Source: Carboxylicivirga sp964602515 (lineage in GTDB: Bacteria; Bacteroidota; Bacteroidia; Bacteroidales; Marinilabiliaceae). From it: DNA of 64,000 nt. Position numbers and translations under genes: made by a program. Positions 18,213-26,412 of the stretch are shown one piece after another. The number at the start of each line of letters is the position of its first letter. Within the stretch, counting starts at the first letter, position 1. The notes beneath the pieces were generated by a model, which searched no databases, had not been told where the DNA came from, and was given only the letters and a program-made list of their open reading frames with translations. Where the stretch lies: NCBI GenBank assembly GCA_964602515.1, contig CAZRRJ010000005.1:1-64000 (forward strand), written 5' to 3'.

Positions 18213-20159
18213 ATGATAAAAATTACCTTTCCAGACCAAAGTGTCAGAGAGTTTGAAGCAGGCGTAACCGGTTTAGAAATTGCGCAAAGCATTAGCCCCC
18301 GTTTGGCTAAAGAAGTTTTATCTATTACGGTAAACGAGACTATAATAGATTTAACACGCCCAATAACGACAGATGCCAGCATTAAACTACATAAATGGGA
18401 AGATGAAGAAGGAAAACATGCCTTTTGGCACTCTTCTGCCCATCTTATGGCAGAAGCGATTGAAGCCCTTTATCCGGGAACAAAATTTGGCATTGGCCCA
18501 ACTATTGAAAATGGTTTTTATTATGATATAGATACAGGTGATACTGTTATAAAAGATTCGGATCTACCCGAAATAGAAAAAAAATTTAAAGAACTGGCCA
18601 GCTTAAAAAATGCCTATATAAGAAGTGAAGTTTCTAAGGCTGAAGCACTAGATTATTTCAGTAAAAAAAATGATGAATACAAGCTTGAGTTAATTAACGA
18701 ACTTGAAGACGGAACCATTTCTTTTTATAAGCAAGGTAATTTTACTGATTTATGCAGAGGGCCACATTTACCCTCAACATCTCCAATCAAAGCTATTAAA
18801 ATATTAAGTGTAGCTGGGGCTTACTGGCGAGGTGACGAAAAGCGTAAGCAATTAACCCGCTTGTATGCTATTTCTTTTCCGAAAGCCAAGATGCTTGAGG
18901 AGCACATGACACTATTGGAAGAAGCGCAAAAACGTGACCACCGCAAAATTGGTAAAGAGCTGGAGCTTTTTGCTTTTTCGCAAAAGGTAGGCCAAGGCCT
19001 TCCATTGTGGCTACCCAAGGGAGCTCGTTTACGCGAACGCTTAGAAAACTTTCTTAAGCGGGTTCAGATAAAATATGGCTACGAGCCGGTAATAACACCA
19101 CACATTGGTAACAAAGAATTATATGTAACTTCCGGACACTATGCTAAATATGGTAAAGATTCATTTCAGCCAATCAACACGCCAGCAGAAGGTGAAGAGT
19201 TTTTATTAAAACCTATGAATTGTCCTCACCACTGTGAAATTTACAAAGTTAAACCACGCTCATATAAAGATCTACCAATTCGCTTTGCCGAGTTCGGAAC
19301 AGTATACCGTTACGAACAAAGTGGGGAGTTGCATGGATTAACAAGAGTACGAGGTTTTACGCAGGATGATGCTCACTTGTTCTGTCGCCCGGATCAGTTA
19401 AAAGATGAATTTAAGAAGGTGATTGACATTATCTTATACATTTTCAAGACTCTTGATTTTAAAGATTATGTAACCCAGGTTTCTTTAAGAGATAAAGAAA
19501 ATCACTCGAAATACATTGGTAGTGATGATAATTGGGACAAGGCAGAACAAGCAATTATTGAAGCTTGTGAAGAAAAAGGCATGAATACTATTATTGAATA
19601 TGGTGAAGCAGCTTTTTATGGTCCCAAGCTAGATTTTATGGTTAAAGATGCACTTGGCCGCAAGTGGCAACTGGGAACCATACAGGTTGACTATAACTTA
19701 CCAGAACGTTTCGAACTGGAATATATTGGTAGCGATAATCAAAAGCATCGTCCGGTAATGATTCACCGGGCTCCATTTGGAAGCATGGAGCGTTTTGTAG
19801 CGGTATTAATAGAACATACTGCTGGTAAATTTCCACTATGGTTAACACCTGAGCAAGTGGTAATTTTACCTATCAGCGAAAAATATAATGATTACGCTGA
19901 AAAAGTTTTAAATTTCCTAAATAATTCCGATATTCGTGCCGTTCTTGATGACCGTAATGAGAAAATAGGTAAAAAGATCAGGGACAATGAGTTAAAGCGA
20001 ATACCATATCTCTTGATTGTAGGAGAAAAAGAAGCTGAAGAAGGAAAAGTTGCCGTTCGAAAGCAAGGAGAAGGAGATAAAGGAATAATGTCGCAAAAAA
20101 GTTTTGTTGATTTTATTAATCAGGAAGTAGAAATTATGCTTTCTGAGATTGAAAAATAG
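18213..20159 (+). CDS. thrS: Threonyl-tRNA synthetase
   Basis: Charges tRNA-Thr in the cytosol. The 648-residue enzyme has the full bacterial domain order: TGS domain (1-60), the second additional/editing domain with HSSAHLMAEAIEALYPG, and FGIGPTIENGFYYD. Then comes the class II catalytic core with LKPMNCPHHCEIY (zinc-ligand Cys), YRYEQSGELHGLTRVRGFTQDDAHLFC, YGPKLDFMVKDALGR and HRAPFGSMERF, and the C-terminal anticodon-binding domain. It is the first gene of thrS-infC-rpmI-rplT, the classic translation operon. Confidence 0.98.
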   Translation: MIKITFPDQSVREFEAGVTGLEIAQSISPRLAKEVLSITVNETIIDLTRPITTDASIKLHKWEDEEGKHAFWHSSAHLMAEAIEALYPGTKFGIGPTIENGFYYDIDTGDTVIKDSDLPEIEKKFKELASLKNAYIRSEVSKAEALDYFSKKNDEYKLELINELEDGTISFYKQGNFTDLCRGPHLPSTSPIKAIKILSVAGAYWRGDEKRKQLTRLYAISFPKAKMLEEHMTLLEEAQKRDHRKIGKELELFAFSQKVGQGLPLWLPKGARLRERLENFLKRVQIKYGYEPVITPHIGNKELYVTSGHYAKYGKDSFQPINTPAEGEEFLLKPMNCPHHCEIYKVKPRSYKDLPIRFAEFGTVYRYEQSGELHGLTRVRGFTQDDAHLFCRPDQLKDEFKKVIDIILYIFKTLDFKDYVTQVSLRDKENHSKYIGSDDNWDKAEQAIIEACEEKGMNTIIEYGEAAFYGPKLDFMVKDALGRKWQLGTIQVDYNLPERFELEYIGSDNQKHRPVMIHRAPFGSMERFVAVLIEHTAGKFPLWLTPEQVVILPISEKYNDYAEKVLNFLNNSDIRAVLDDRNEKIGKKIRDNELKRIPYLLIVGEKEAEEGKVAVRKQGEGDKGIMSQKSFVDFINQEVEIMLSEIEK

Positions 20160-20172
20160 TACTAATTAATTT

Positions 20173-20190
20173 AAGGAGGGTTTAACAATA
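20173..20190 (+). promoter_or_regulatory. Strong Shine-Dalgarno and AUA start of infC
   Basis: AAGGAGGG lies seven bases before ATA at 20188. The frame is open from a stop at 20167 and contains no ATG, GTG or TTG until a conserved internal Leu codon (TTG, 20278). The strong SD is unusual for this phylum and fixes the start on a non-AUG codon. Confidence 0.8.
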
Positions 20191-20751
20191 GCTAGACCAA
20201 ATAGAAGACAGGTACGTCCGGTTAAACAGGAGCCTGCTCACAGGATTAACAGATACATTAGAGTACCCCAAGTAAGATTGGTTGGAGACAACATTGAGAC
20301 TCCAGGGGTATTCCCAACAATGGAAGCCATTAAGATGGCTGACGATATGGATTTGGACTTGGTAGAGATTTCTCCCAATGCAGATCCACCTGTGTGTAAA
20401 ATCACTGACTATCAAAAATTTCTTTACCAGCAAAAAAGGAAGCAAAAAGAGCTGAAAGCCAAAGCGGTTAAGGTAGTTGTTAAGGAAATACGATTCGGGC
20501 CAAATACTGATGATCATGATTATCAGTTTAAGTTGAAACATGCTGAGAAATTCTTGGCAGAAGGAGCAAAAGTAAAAGCCTTTGTATTCTTTAAAGGTCG
20601 TTCGATCTTATTTAAGGATAAAGGAGAGATTCTTTTGTTACGCTTTGCTCAAGATCTGGAAGAGGTTGGCAAGGTCGAACAGCTACCAAAACTTGAAGGT
20701 AAGCGCATGACAATGTTTATCTCTCCTAAAATAAGTCCTAAAAAGAAGTAG
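20188..20751 (+). CDS. infC: Translation initiation factor IF-3, AUA start codon
   Basis: Binds the 30S subunit, blocks premature 50S joining and proofreads start-codon choice. The protein runs from an ATA codon: ARPNRRQVRPVKQEPAHRIN, then the IF3 N domain (RYIRVPQVRLVGDNIE, LDLVEISPNADPPVCKI, DYQKFLYQQ), the basic linker and the C domain (KEIRFGPNTDDHDYQFKLKHAEKFL, VKAFVFFKGR). Total length is 188 residues. Starting at the internal TTG (20278) would delete conserved family sequence. A near-cognate start lets IF-3 repress its own synthesis, as known for the AUU start of enterobacterial infC. Follows thrS by 28 bp. Confidence 0.93.
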   Translation: MARPNRRQVRPVKQEPAHRINRYIRVPQVRLVGDNIETPGVFPTMEAIKMADDMDLDLVEISPNADPPVCKITDYQKFLYQQKRKQKELKAKAVKVVVKEIRFGPNTDDHDYQFKLKHAEKFLAEGAKVKAFVFFKGRSILFKDKGEILLLRFAQDLEEVGKVEQLPKLEGKRMTMFISPKISPKKK

Positions 20752-20782
20752 CCGATTTTTATAATTTTAATATATAGGAATA

Positions 20783-20980
20783 ATGCCAAAAATGAAAACA
20801 AATTCCAGTGCAAAGAAGCGATTCACAATCACTGGAAGTGGAAAAATCAAGAGAAAGCACGCTTTCAAGAGCCATATCTTAACTAAGATGTCGACAAAGC
20901 GTAAGAGAAATTTGACGTATGCCGGCACTGTTCATAAAGCTGATGAATCAAACATCAAGCTTTTATTGAACATGAAGTAA
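20783..20980 (+). CDS. rpmI: 50S ribosomal protein L35
   Basis: Structural protein of the large subunit. 65 residues, very basic, with the family pattern MPKMKTNSSAKKRFTITGSGKIKRKHAFKSH and a C-terminal MSTKRKRNL segment. Normal length. It sits 31 bp after infC, in the conserved operon order. Confidence 0.98.
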   Translation: MPKMKTNSSAKKRFTITGSGKIKRKHAFKSHILTKMSTKRKRNLTYAGTVHKADESNIKLLLNMK

Positions 20981-21078
20981 ACTAAATTCTCAGCAGAGAG
21001 AAACGATTTTTTTAACCTGAGTGAATTAGCTGAAAGAGATCCCGAAAGGGGCGCTAACCATTCAAAAATGATTTTAAA
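20981..21078 (+). promoter_or_regulatory. rpmI-rplT intercistronic leader, possible L20 control site
   Basis: The 98-nt spacer is unusually long for this tight operon and can form a small hairpin CCCGAAAGGGG (around 21042). L20 autoregulates via mRNA structures upstream of its genes in other bacteria; an equivalent here is inference only. Confidence 0.3.
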
Positions 21079-21429
21079 ATGCCAAGATCAGTAAATCATG
21101 TAGCGTCAAGAGAAAGACGCAGAAAGCTTTTAAAGCAAACCAAAGGATACTTTGGTCGTAGAAAGAATGTATGGACAGTTGCTAAAAACACATACGAAAA
21201 AGGTTTATCGTACGCTTACCGCGATAGAAAGAAGAAGAAGAGTAACTTCAGAGCTTTATGGATTCAGCGTATTAATGCTGCTGCTCGCATCGAAGGTGTA
21301 TCTTACAGCAAGTTGATGGGTATGTTACATGCACAAAACATTGAAATCAACCGTAAAGTTCTTGCAGACCTTGCAGTAAATCACCCTGAAGCTTTTAAAG
21401 CCGTTGTTAAAAAAGTAACTAACGCTTAA
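21079..21429 (+). CDS. rplT: 50S ribosomal protein L20
   Basis: 23S-binding assembly protein of the large subunit. 116 residues: the basic N-terminal extension MPRSVNHVASRERRRKLLKQ, then TKGYFGRRKN, RDRKKKKSNFRALWIQRINAA and the C-terminal IEINRKVLADLAVNHPEAF. Length is normal. Last gene of the thrS operon, closed by a terminator. Confidence 0.98.
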   Translation: MPRSVNHVASRERRRKLLKQTKGYFGRRKNVWTVAKNTYEKGLSYAYRDRKKKKSNFRALWIQRINAAARIEGVSYSKLMGMLHAQNIEINRKVLADLAVNHPEAFKAVVKKVTNA

Positions 21430-21450
21430 TACGTTTCAAGGAAACAATAG

Positions 21451-21480
21451 TAAAGGAGACTATAGTAGTCTCCTTTTTTT
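21451..21480 (+). terminator. Rho-independent terminator of the thrS-rplT operon
   Basis: AAAGGAGACTA / TAGTCTCCTTT stem with almost no loop and seven T after it, 22 nt past rplT. Confidence 0.87.
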
Positions 21481-21547
21481 GTGTTCAAATAAATAGCTCT
21501 TTGTTATTTTATATTTATTATCTTGCTTCTTCAACAAGCATAAACAT

Positions 21548-22030
21548 ATGAAAAAACTAAAATTGACAGCTGAAATTACAGTTTTTGATTCTTTAGCAGA
21601 ACTAAGCCCCGATGAGCAGGAACTTGTTGAAGCTACCAAAGAAATATGTAAAAAGGCCTATGCCCCTTACTCCAATTTTAAGGTAGGTGCTGCACTCCGT
21701 TTAATGAATGGTAAAATTATTACTGGTAATAATCAAGAGAATGCTGCCTACCCATCCGGTCTATGTGCCGAGCGGGTTGCCATTTCTTATGCTAATGCAC
21801 AATACCCTGATGTTGCCATTGCATCTATAGCAATAGTAGCAATGAATGCTGATGGTATTTTACCTGATCCGGTTGCGCCATGTGGCTCATGCCGACAGGT
21901 AATGCTTGAAACAGAATTACGAATGAAGCAAACTTATGATGTTCTACTAATTGGTAAGAGTACCATTAACAAGCTGAGCAACGTTAAAGATTTACTACCT
22001 CTTTCTTTCGAGGGCAAAGGCATAAAATAA
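21548..22030 (+). CDS. cdd: Cytidine deaminase
   Basis: Deaminates cytidine and deoxycytidine to uridine forms in pyrimidine salvage. The 160-residue protein has the zinc site of the homotetrameric class: the CAE motif in GLCAERVA (Cys about 73, catalytic Glu) and PCGSCRQVM (Cys about 112 and 115). The substrate loop AYAPYSNFKVGAAL precedes it. Single-gene unit ended by a hairpin. Confidence 0.95.
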   Translation: MKKLKLTAEITVFDSLAELSPDEQELVEATKEICKKAYAPYSNFKVGAALRLMNGKIITGNNQENAAYPSGLCAERVAISYANAQYPDVAIASIAIVAMNADGILPDPVAPCGSCRQVMLETELRMKQTYDVLLIGKSTINKLSNVKDLLPLSFEGKGIK

Positions 22031-22062
22031 GGAAGTAGACAATAATCCCTTCCTTATTTTTT
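22028..22062 (+). terminator. Terminator of cdd
   Basis: AAGGAAG / CTTCCTT stem with a 13-nt loop and a TTATTTTTT tail, overlapping the cdd stop codon. Confidence 0.6.
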
Positions 22063-22077
22063 ATACTATATATGTTA

Positions 22078-22767
22078 TTAACGATTCACATTTGAAAACT
22101 CTTTCCAGATATTTTCAAGTTCGGGTGTTGGAGCAATTATTGTAATAGGTTCTTTCTTTACCGGATGGATAAATTCTATTTTTCTTGCGTGTAATGAAAT
22201 TCCTCCTAATTTATTGGAACGAGGAAAGCCATATTTTAAATCACCACGTATTGGACAACCAATTTTAGCCAGTTGGCACCGAATCTGATGATGCCGACCT
22301 GTTTCCAAATCAACCTCCAACATATAAGAGTTCTTTAACCCCGATATAAGACGGTAATTAAGAATTGCCTCCTTGGATCCCTTCCTTGGTTTTGGAAATG
22401 CATAAGACTTATTCTTCTCCGAGTTCTTTAAAATATGATGTACCAACCTACCCTGATCTTCTTTTGGCAATTCACCCACAATAGCCCAATACGTCTTCTT
22501 AATCTGGTTTTCCTGAAACAGTTTATTCAAACGGGTTAAAGCTTTAGATGTTCGTGCAAATAGCACCACTCCACTTACTGGCCGATCCAAACGATGCACT
22601 ACGCCTAAAAATACATCTCCCGGCTTTTTATACTTTCGCTTAATATATTCTTTCACACGATCACTAAGCGTTTCATCACCAGTCTTGTCTCCTTGAACAA
22701 TATCTGATGTAGATTTATTAATCGCAATAATGTGATTATCTTCAAATAATATATCTAATCTCTTCAT
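22078..22767 (-). CDS. RluA-family 23S/tRNA pseudouridine synthase
   Basis: Isomerises uridine to pseudouridine in RNA. About 229 residues from ATG 22767: LFEDNHIIAINKS, catalytic Asp in VVHRLDRPVSGVVLFA, then LKKTYWAIVG-type segment and the signature LETGRHHQIRCQLAKIGCPIRGD, LHARKIEFIHP. There is no S4 domain, so the protein resembles the shorter RluA/RluC-like group; the target uridine cannot be told. An upstream GTG start would overlap panB and is not needed. It follows panB by 22 bp, so the pair is probably co-transcribed. Confidence 0.9.
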   Translation of the reverse strand: MKRLDILFEDNHIIAINKSTSDIVQGDKTGDETLSDRVKEYIKRKYKKPGDVFLGVVHRLDRPVSGVVLFARTSKALTRLNKLFQENQIKKTYWAIVGELPKEDQGRLVHHILKNSEKNKSYAFPKPRKGSKEAILNYRLISGLKNSYMLEVDLETGRHHQIRCQLAKIGCPIRGDLKYGFPRSNKLGGISLHARKIEFIHPVKKEPITIIAPTPELENIWKEFSNVNR

Positions 22768-22789
22768 TATTTCTTCTTCTATAACAGCA

Positions 22790-23608
22790 TTAATATTGCT
22801 CACGATCATTGGGGAAATCAACGTTTTTGACATCGTTTATATAATTACCAACTGCACCTGTTACCTCTGCAAATAAATTATGGTAACGACGTAAGAAACG
22901 AGGCGAAAACTCCTGATTAATACCAAGCATGTCATGTAAAACCAATACTTGTCCATCAACCTGATTACCAGCACCAATACCAATAATCGGAATTTTAACT
23001 TCCTTTGCAACCTGACCAGCCAATATTGCCGGAATCTTTTCAAGAACAATACCAAAACAGCCTGTTTCTTCCAGCAGATGTGCATCCTCAATTAACTTTC
23101 TCGCCTCTTCCTCCTGCTTTGCCCTAACCGTATATGTTCCAAATTTATGAATGGATTGTGGCGTTAAGCCCAGATGTCCCATAACCGGGATACCAGCTGA
23201 CAAAATACGCTGTACCGATTCAATAATTTCTCTTCCTCCTTCCAGTTTAACAGCATCAGCAGCTGTTTCCTTCATAATACGAATAGCTGATGTTAAGGCC
23301 TCTTTAGAGTTACCCTGATATGTACCAAAAGGCATGTCAACTACAACTAATGAGCGATGTACAGCTCTTACTACAGATGCACCATGATAAATCATCTGAT
23401 CGAGCGTAATTGGCAAAGTTGTCTCCCACCCTGCCATAACATTGGAGGCCGAATCGCCTACCAGAATAATATCAATACCTGCACTATCAACAATTTTTGC
23501 TAATGAATAATCATAAGCGGTTAACATTGCGATTTTTTCATCACGCATTTTCATTTCACTCAATACATGAGTGGTTACTTTCTTACGCCTTCTCTGAGCA
23601 ACTGACAT
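22790..23608 (-). CDS. panB: 3-methyl-2-oxobutanoate hydroxymethyltransferase
   Basis: Makes ketopantoate from alpha-ketoisovalerate and 5,10-methylene-THF, the first committed step of pantothenate and CoA synthesis. The 272-residue TIM-barrel protein shows MLTAYDYSLAKIVDSAGID, VGDSASNV with the metal-binding Asp, DMPFGTYQG, AVKLEGG, MGHLGLTPQS, and IPIIGIGAGNQVDGQVLVLHDMLG. No other pan gene is in the window. The downstream partner is a pseudouridine synthase. Confidence 0.97.
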   Translation of the reverse strand: MSVAQRRRKKVTTHVLSEMKMRDEKIAMLTAYDYSLAKIVDSAGIDIILVGDSASNVMAGWETTLPITLDQMIYHGASVVRAVHRSLVVVDMPFGTYQGNSKEALTSAIRIMKETAADAVKLEGGREIIESVQRILSAGIPVMGHLGLTPQSIHKFGTYTVRAKQEEEARKLIEDAHLLEETGCFGIVLEKIPAILAGQVAKEVKIPIIGIGAGNQVDGQVLVLHDMLGINQEFSPRFLRRYHNLFAEVTGAVGNYINDVKNVDFPNDREQY

Positions 23609-24067
23609 GAATTATTATTTTTACCGTTATAACTAACGATTTTACATTGTTACTTATTAGTCAAAATCTCCTATTAATTAGCAGACTTCAGCTTACAAAG
23701 TTAATGATTTGTTATGAGCCTAACGACATTATTCTATTTATCTCCGAATTATTTCCAATCAACAAAGAAGATTAGGCAAAACAGTAATAAGCTTAAGTTT
23801 TTCCATACTGCCACAATTAGTATCCAAACATCAATAAACGCCATAGTCTCATTCAGTATTCCTGAGATACCAACTCTTTTAATACCTTAATTCATCTACC
23901 CTTTATCGTTAACAATTATAAATTGATATATGACAATAAGATTACTGGATAAATGAATTGGTTTTAGTTAACTTGAATCAAAAATTATAATACATGCCTC
24001 TTTATAAACAACAATACTTCTGCATATCCTTAATACTTACATCTACATCCATTAAAACCTATAAAAC
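23609..24067. other. Divergent intergenic region panB / malic enzyme
   Basis: About 460 bp without coding signal. On the minus strand TAACTTTG at 23703-23696 fits the -7 consensus for panB. No clear box is seen for the malic enzyme gene, which is preceded by an A-rich leader. Confidence 0.4.
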
Positions 24068-26353
24068 ATGGCTACAATAAAAAAACAAGATGCCCTAATA
24101 TATCATGAAAGTGGGCGTCCCGGTAAGATAGAAGTAATACCTACTAAACCATATAGCTCACAACTTGATCTATCACTTGCTTATTCGCCAGGTGTAGCCG
24201 AACCATGTATTGAGATTGAAAACAACCCTGATGATGCTTACAGGTATACCGCAAAAGGCAATCTTGTTGGCGTAATATCTAATGGAAGTGCTGTGTTAGG
24301 GCTTGGAAATATTGGTGCTCTTGCCGGTAAACCAGTTATGGAAGGAAAGGGTCTGCTTTTTAAAGTTTTTGCTGATGTAGATGTTTTTGATATTGAAATT
24401 GATGAAAAAGGTATTGATGAAATGGTGAATGTCGTTAAAGCAATAGCTCCCACTTTCGGAGGCATCAATCTGGAAGATATAAAAGCTCCTGACTGTTTTG
24501 AAATAGAAACTCGCCTTCAGAAAGCACTCGATATACCAGTTTTTCATGACGACCAGCATGGCACAGCAATTATTTCAGCTGCTGGATTAATAAATGCGAT
24601 AGAAATTAGTGGCAAAAATATTGGTAGTATCAAGATTGTTGTTAATGGAGCAGGCGCATCAGCAATAATGTGCTCCCGCTTGTACATAAGCTTAGGGGTA
24701 AAACAAGAGAATATATGGATGCTGGATAGCAAAGGCCTAATGACCACTTCCAGACCTGATTTAAACAAATACAAGGTAGATTTTGCCCAAAATAGTAAAC
24801 TAAATACACTTGAAGAAGTCATAAAAGGAGCAGATATGTTCCTGGGGCTTTCAAAAGGAAATATCTTAACCAAAACTATGGTACAAAGCATGAATGATTC
24901 TCCAATTGTTTTTGCTCTTGCCAATCCTGTTCCTGAGATCAGTTATGAAGAAGCAACCAGTGCCCGTGAAGACTTAATTTTTGCTACAGGTCGGTCTGAT
25001 TATCCCAACCAGATTAATAATGTGCTTGGCTTTCCTTTTATTTTCCGTGGCGCACTCGATGTAAGAGCTAAAGCCATTAATGAAGAAATGAAAAAAGCTG
25101 CTGTTTATGCTTTAGCTAAACTGGCAAAAAAAGAAGTGCCCGACCAGGTAAATGCTGCATATAAAAGCCAAAATCTGACTTTTGGGAAAGAATACATTAT
25201 ACCAAAACCTCTTGACCCACGCCTGATCACAGAGATTGCTCCTGCTGTAGCCAAAGCAGCCATGGATTCCGGCGTAGCTCGCTTAGCTATTGTAGATTGG
25301 GAACAATATAAAATAGATTTACTCAAACGAATGGGAATTTACAACAAACTGGTTCGTGACATTAGAACGCGCGCTAAATCTGATAAAAAACGGATTATTT
25401 TTTCTGATGCTGATAATTTTAAAGTCATAAAAGCCATAGAGGTAGTCAGAAATCAAGGTATTGCTGACCCAATTTTATTAGGAAACAAAAATAAGATTGA
25501 ACAGATAGCTCTTGAAAATAACTTAAATATAGCTGGTCTACAGATAATTGATAATAAATCATACGAATATGAAGATAAAAGGAATGAATATGCAGAACTT
25601 TTATATCAAAAACGACAACGTAAAGGCCTTAATATTGAAAGTGCACAGTACCGTATGCTTGACAGAAATTACTTTGGTATAATGATGGTTGAGACTGGTG
25701 AAGCTGATGGTTTTATCGGAGGGTTTTCGAACAAGTATGCTGAAACAATTAAACCTGCACTTCAGATTGCCGGAACCAACAATACTCTTAACCATATAGC
25801 AGGCATGTATATTGTAATGACTAAAAAAGGTCCCTATTTTTTTGCTGATACAACAGTTAATTTTCAACCATCATCTCGTACTTTATCCGATACGACCTTA
25901 CTTACCGTAAATGCTGTGAAAAAGTTTAATATTGAGCCTGTTGTTGCAATGGTGTCATACTCTAACTTTGGTTCTACTAAAAATGGCAGTCCTCGCAGGG
26001 TACGCAGCGCTATTAATTATTTACACGAAAACTACCCGGATCTTCTTGTAGATGGCGAGATGCAGGCCAACTACGCTTTTAATGCTCAACTACGCGCTAA
26101 GCGCTTTCCGTTTTCTAAACTGGGCAATAAGGAGGTGAACACAGTTATATTTCCTAGTTTAAGTTCAGGAAATATAGCCTATAAGATGATGCATGAACTT
26201 GGTCAGTTTGAAATTATTGGCCCTATCTTACTGGGTATGCGCAAACCAATCCATGTGCTTCAACAACAAAGCTCTGTCAGGGAAATTGTTGATATGGCAG
26301 CTATTACAGTAGTAGATGCTCAAACTAAAAATGATCAAATTATTGAGCTATAA
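24068..26353 (+). CDS. maeB: NADP-type malic enzyme with phosphotransacetylase-like C domain
   Basis: Decarboxylates malate to pyruvate with reduction of NAD(P). The 761-residue protein has the long MaeB layout. An N-terminal malic domain contains YSPGVAEPC, GNLVGVISNGSAVLGLGNIG, MEGKGLLFK, NLEDIKAPDCFEIE and VFHDDQHGTA. A Rossmann domain contains VVNGAGASAIMC and FALANPVPEI. From about residue 430 comes a phosphate acetyltransferase-like domain (RIIFSDADNF, GEADGFIGGFS, FPSLSSGNIAYKMMHEL) that is thought to be regulatory (acetyl-CoA sensing) in this class. Single-gene unit; shares a terminator hairpin with the converging adenylate kinase. Confidence 0.96.
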   Translation: MATIKKQDALIYHESGRPGKIEVIPTKPYSSQLDLSLAYSPGVAEPCIEIENNPDDAYRYTAKGNLVGVISNGSAVLGLGNIGALAGKPVMEGKGLLFKVFADVDVFDIEIDEKGIDEMVNVVKAIAPTFGGINLEDIKAPDCFEIETRLQKALDIPVFHDDQHGTAIISAAGLINAIEISGKNIGSIKIVVNGAGASAIMCSRLYISLGVKQENIWMLDSKGLMTTSRPDLNKYKVDFAQNSKLNTLEEVIKGADMFLGLSKGNILTKTMVQSMNDSPIVFALANPVPEISYEEATSAREDLIFATGRSDYPNQINNVLGFPFIFRGALDVRAKAINEEMKKAAVYALAKLAKKEVPDQVNAAYKSQNLTFGKEYIIPKPLDPRLITEIAPAVAKAAMDSGVARLAIVDWEQYKIDLLKRMGIYNKLVRDIRTRAKSDKKRIIFSDADNFKVIKAIEVVRNQGIADPILLGNKNKIEQIALENNLNIAGLQIIDNKSYEYEDKRNEYAELLYQKRQRKGLNIESAQYRMLDRNYFGIMMVETGEADGFIGGFSNKYAETIKPALQIAGTNNTLNHIAGMYIVMTKKGPYFFADTTVNFQPSSRTLSDTTLLTVNAVKKFNIEPVVAMVSYSNFGSTKNGSPRRVRSAINYLHENYPDLLVDGEMQANYAFNAQLRAKRFPFSKLGNKEVNTVIFPSLSSGNIAYKMMHELGQFEIIGPILLGMRKPIHVLQQQSSVREIVDMAAITVVDAQTKNDQIIEL

Positions 26354-26360
26354 TTAAACA

Positions 26361-26396
26361 AAAAGGCCTTAAGTGAAATGCTACTTAAGACCTTTG
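26361..26396. terminator. Bidirectional terminator between maeB and adk
   Basis: AAAGGCCTTAAGT / ACTTAAGACCTTT stem with an eight-base loop. It is flanked by a T-rich tail on the plus side and by TTTTTGTTTAA on the minus side, so it can serve both converging genes. Confidence 0.75.
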
Positions 26397-26412
26397 TTGT
26401 ATTTTAAATCTG

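Noticed and set aside
20278..20751. infC starting at the internal TTG
   Set aside because: This would remove 30 residues of conserved IF-3 sequence and place the start within the conserved RLVGDN motif.
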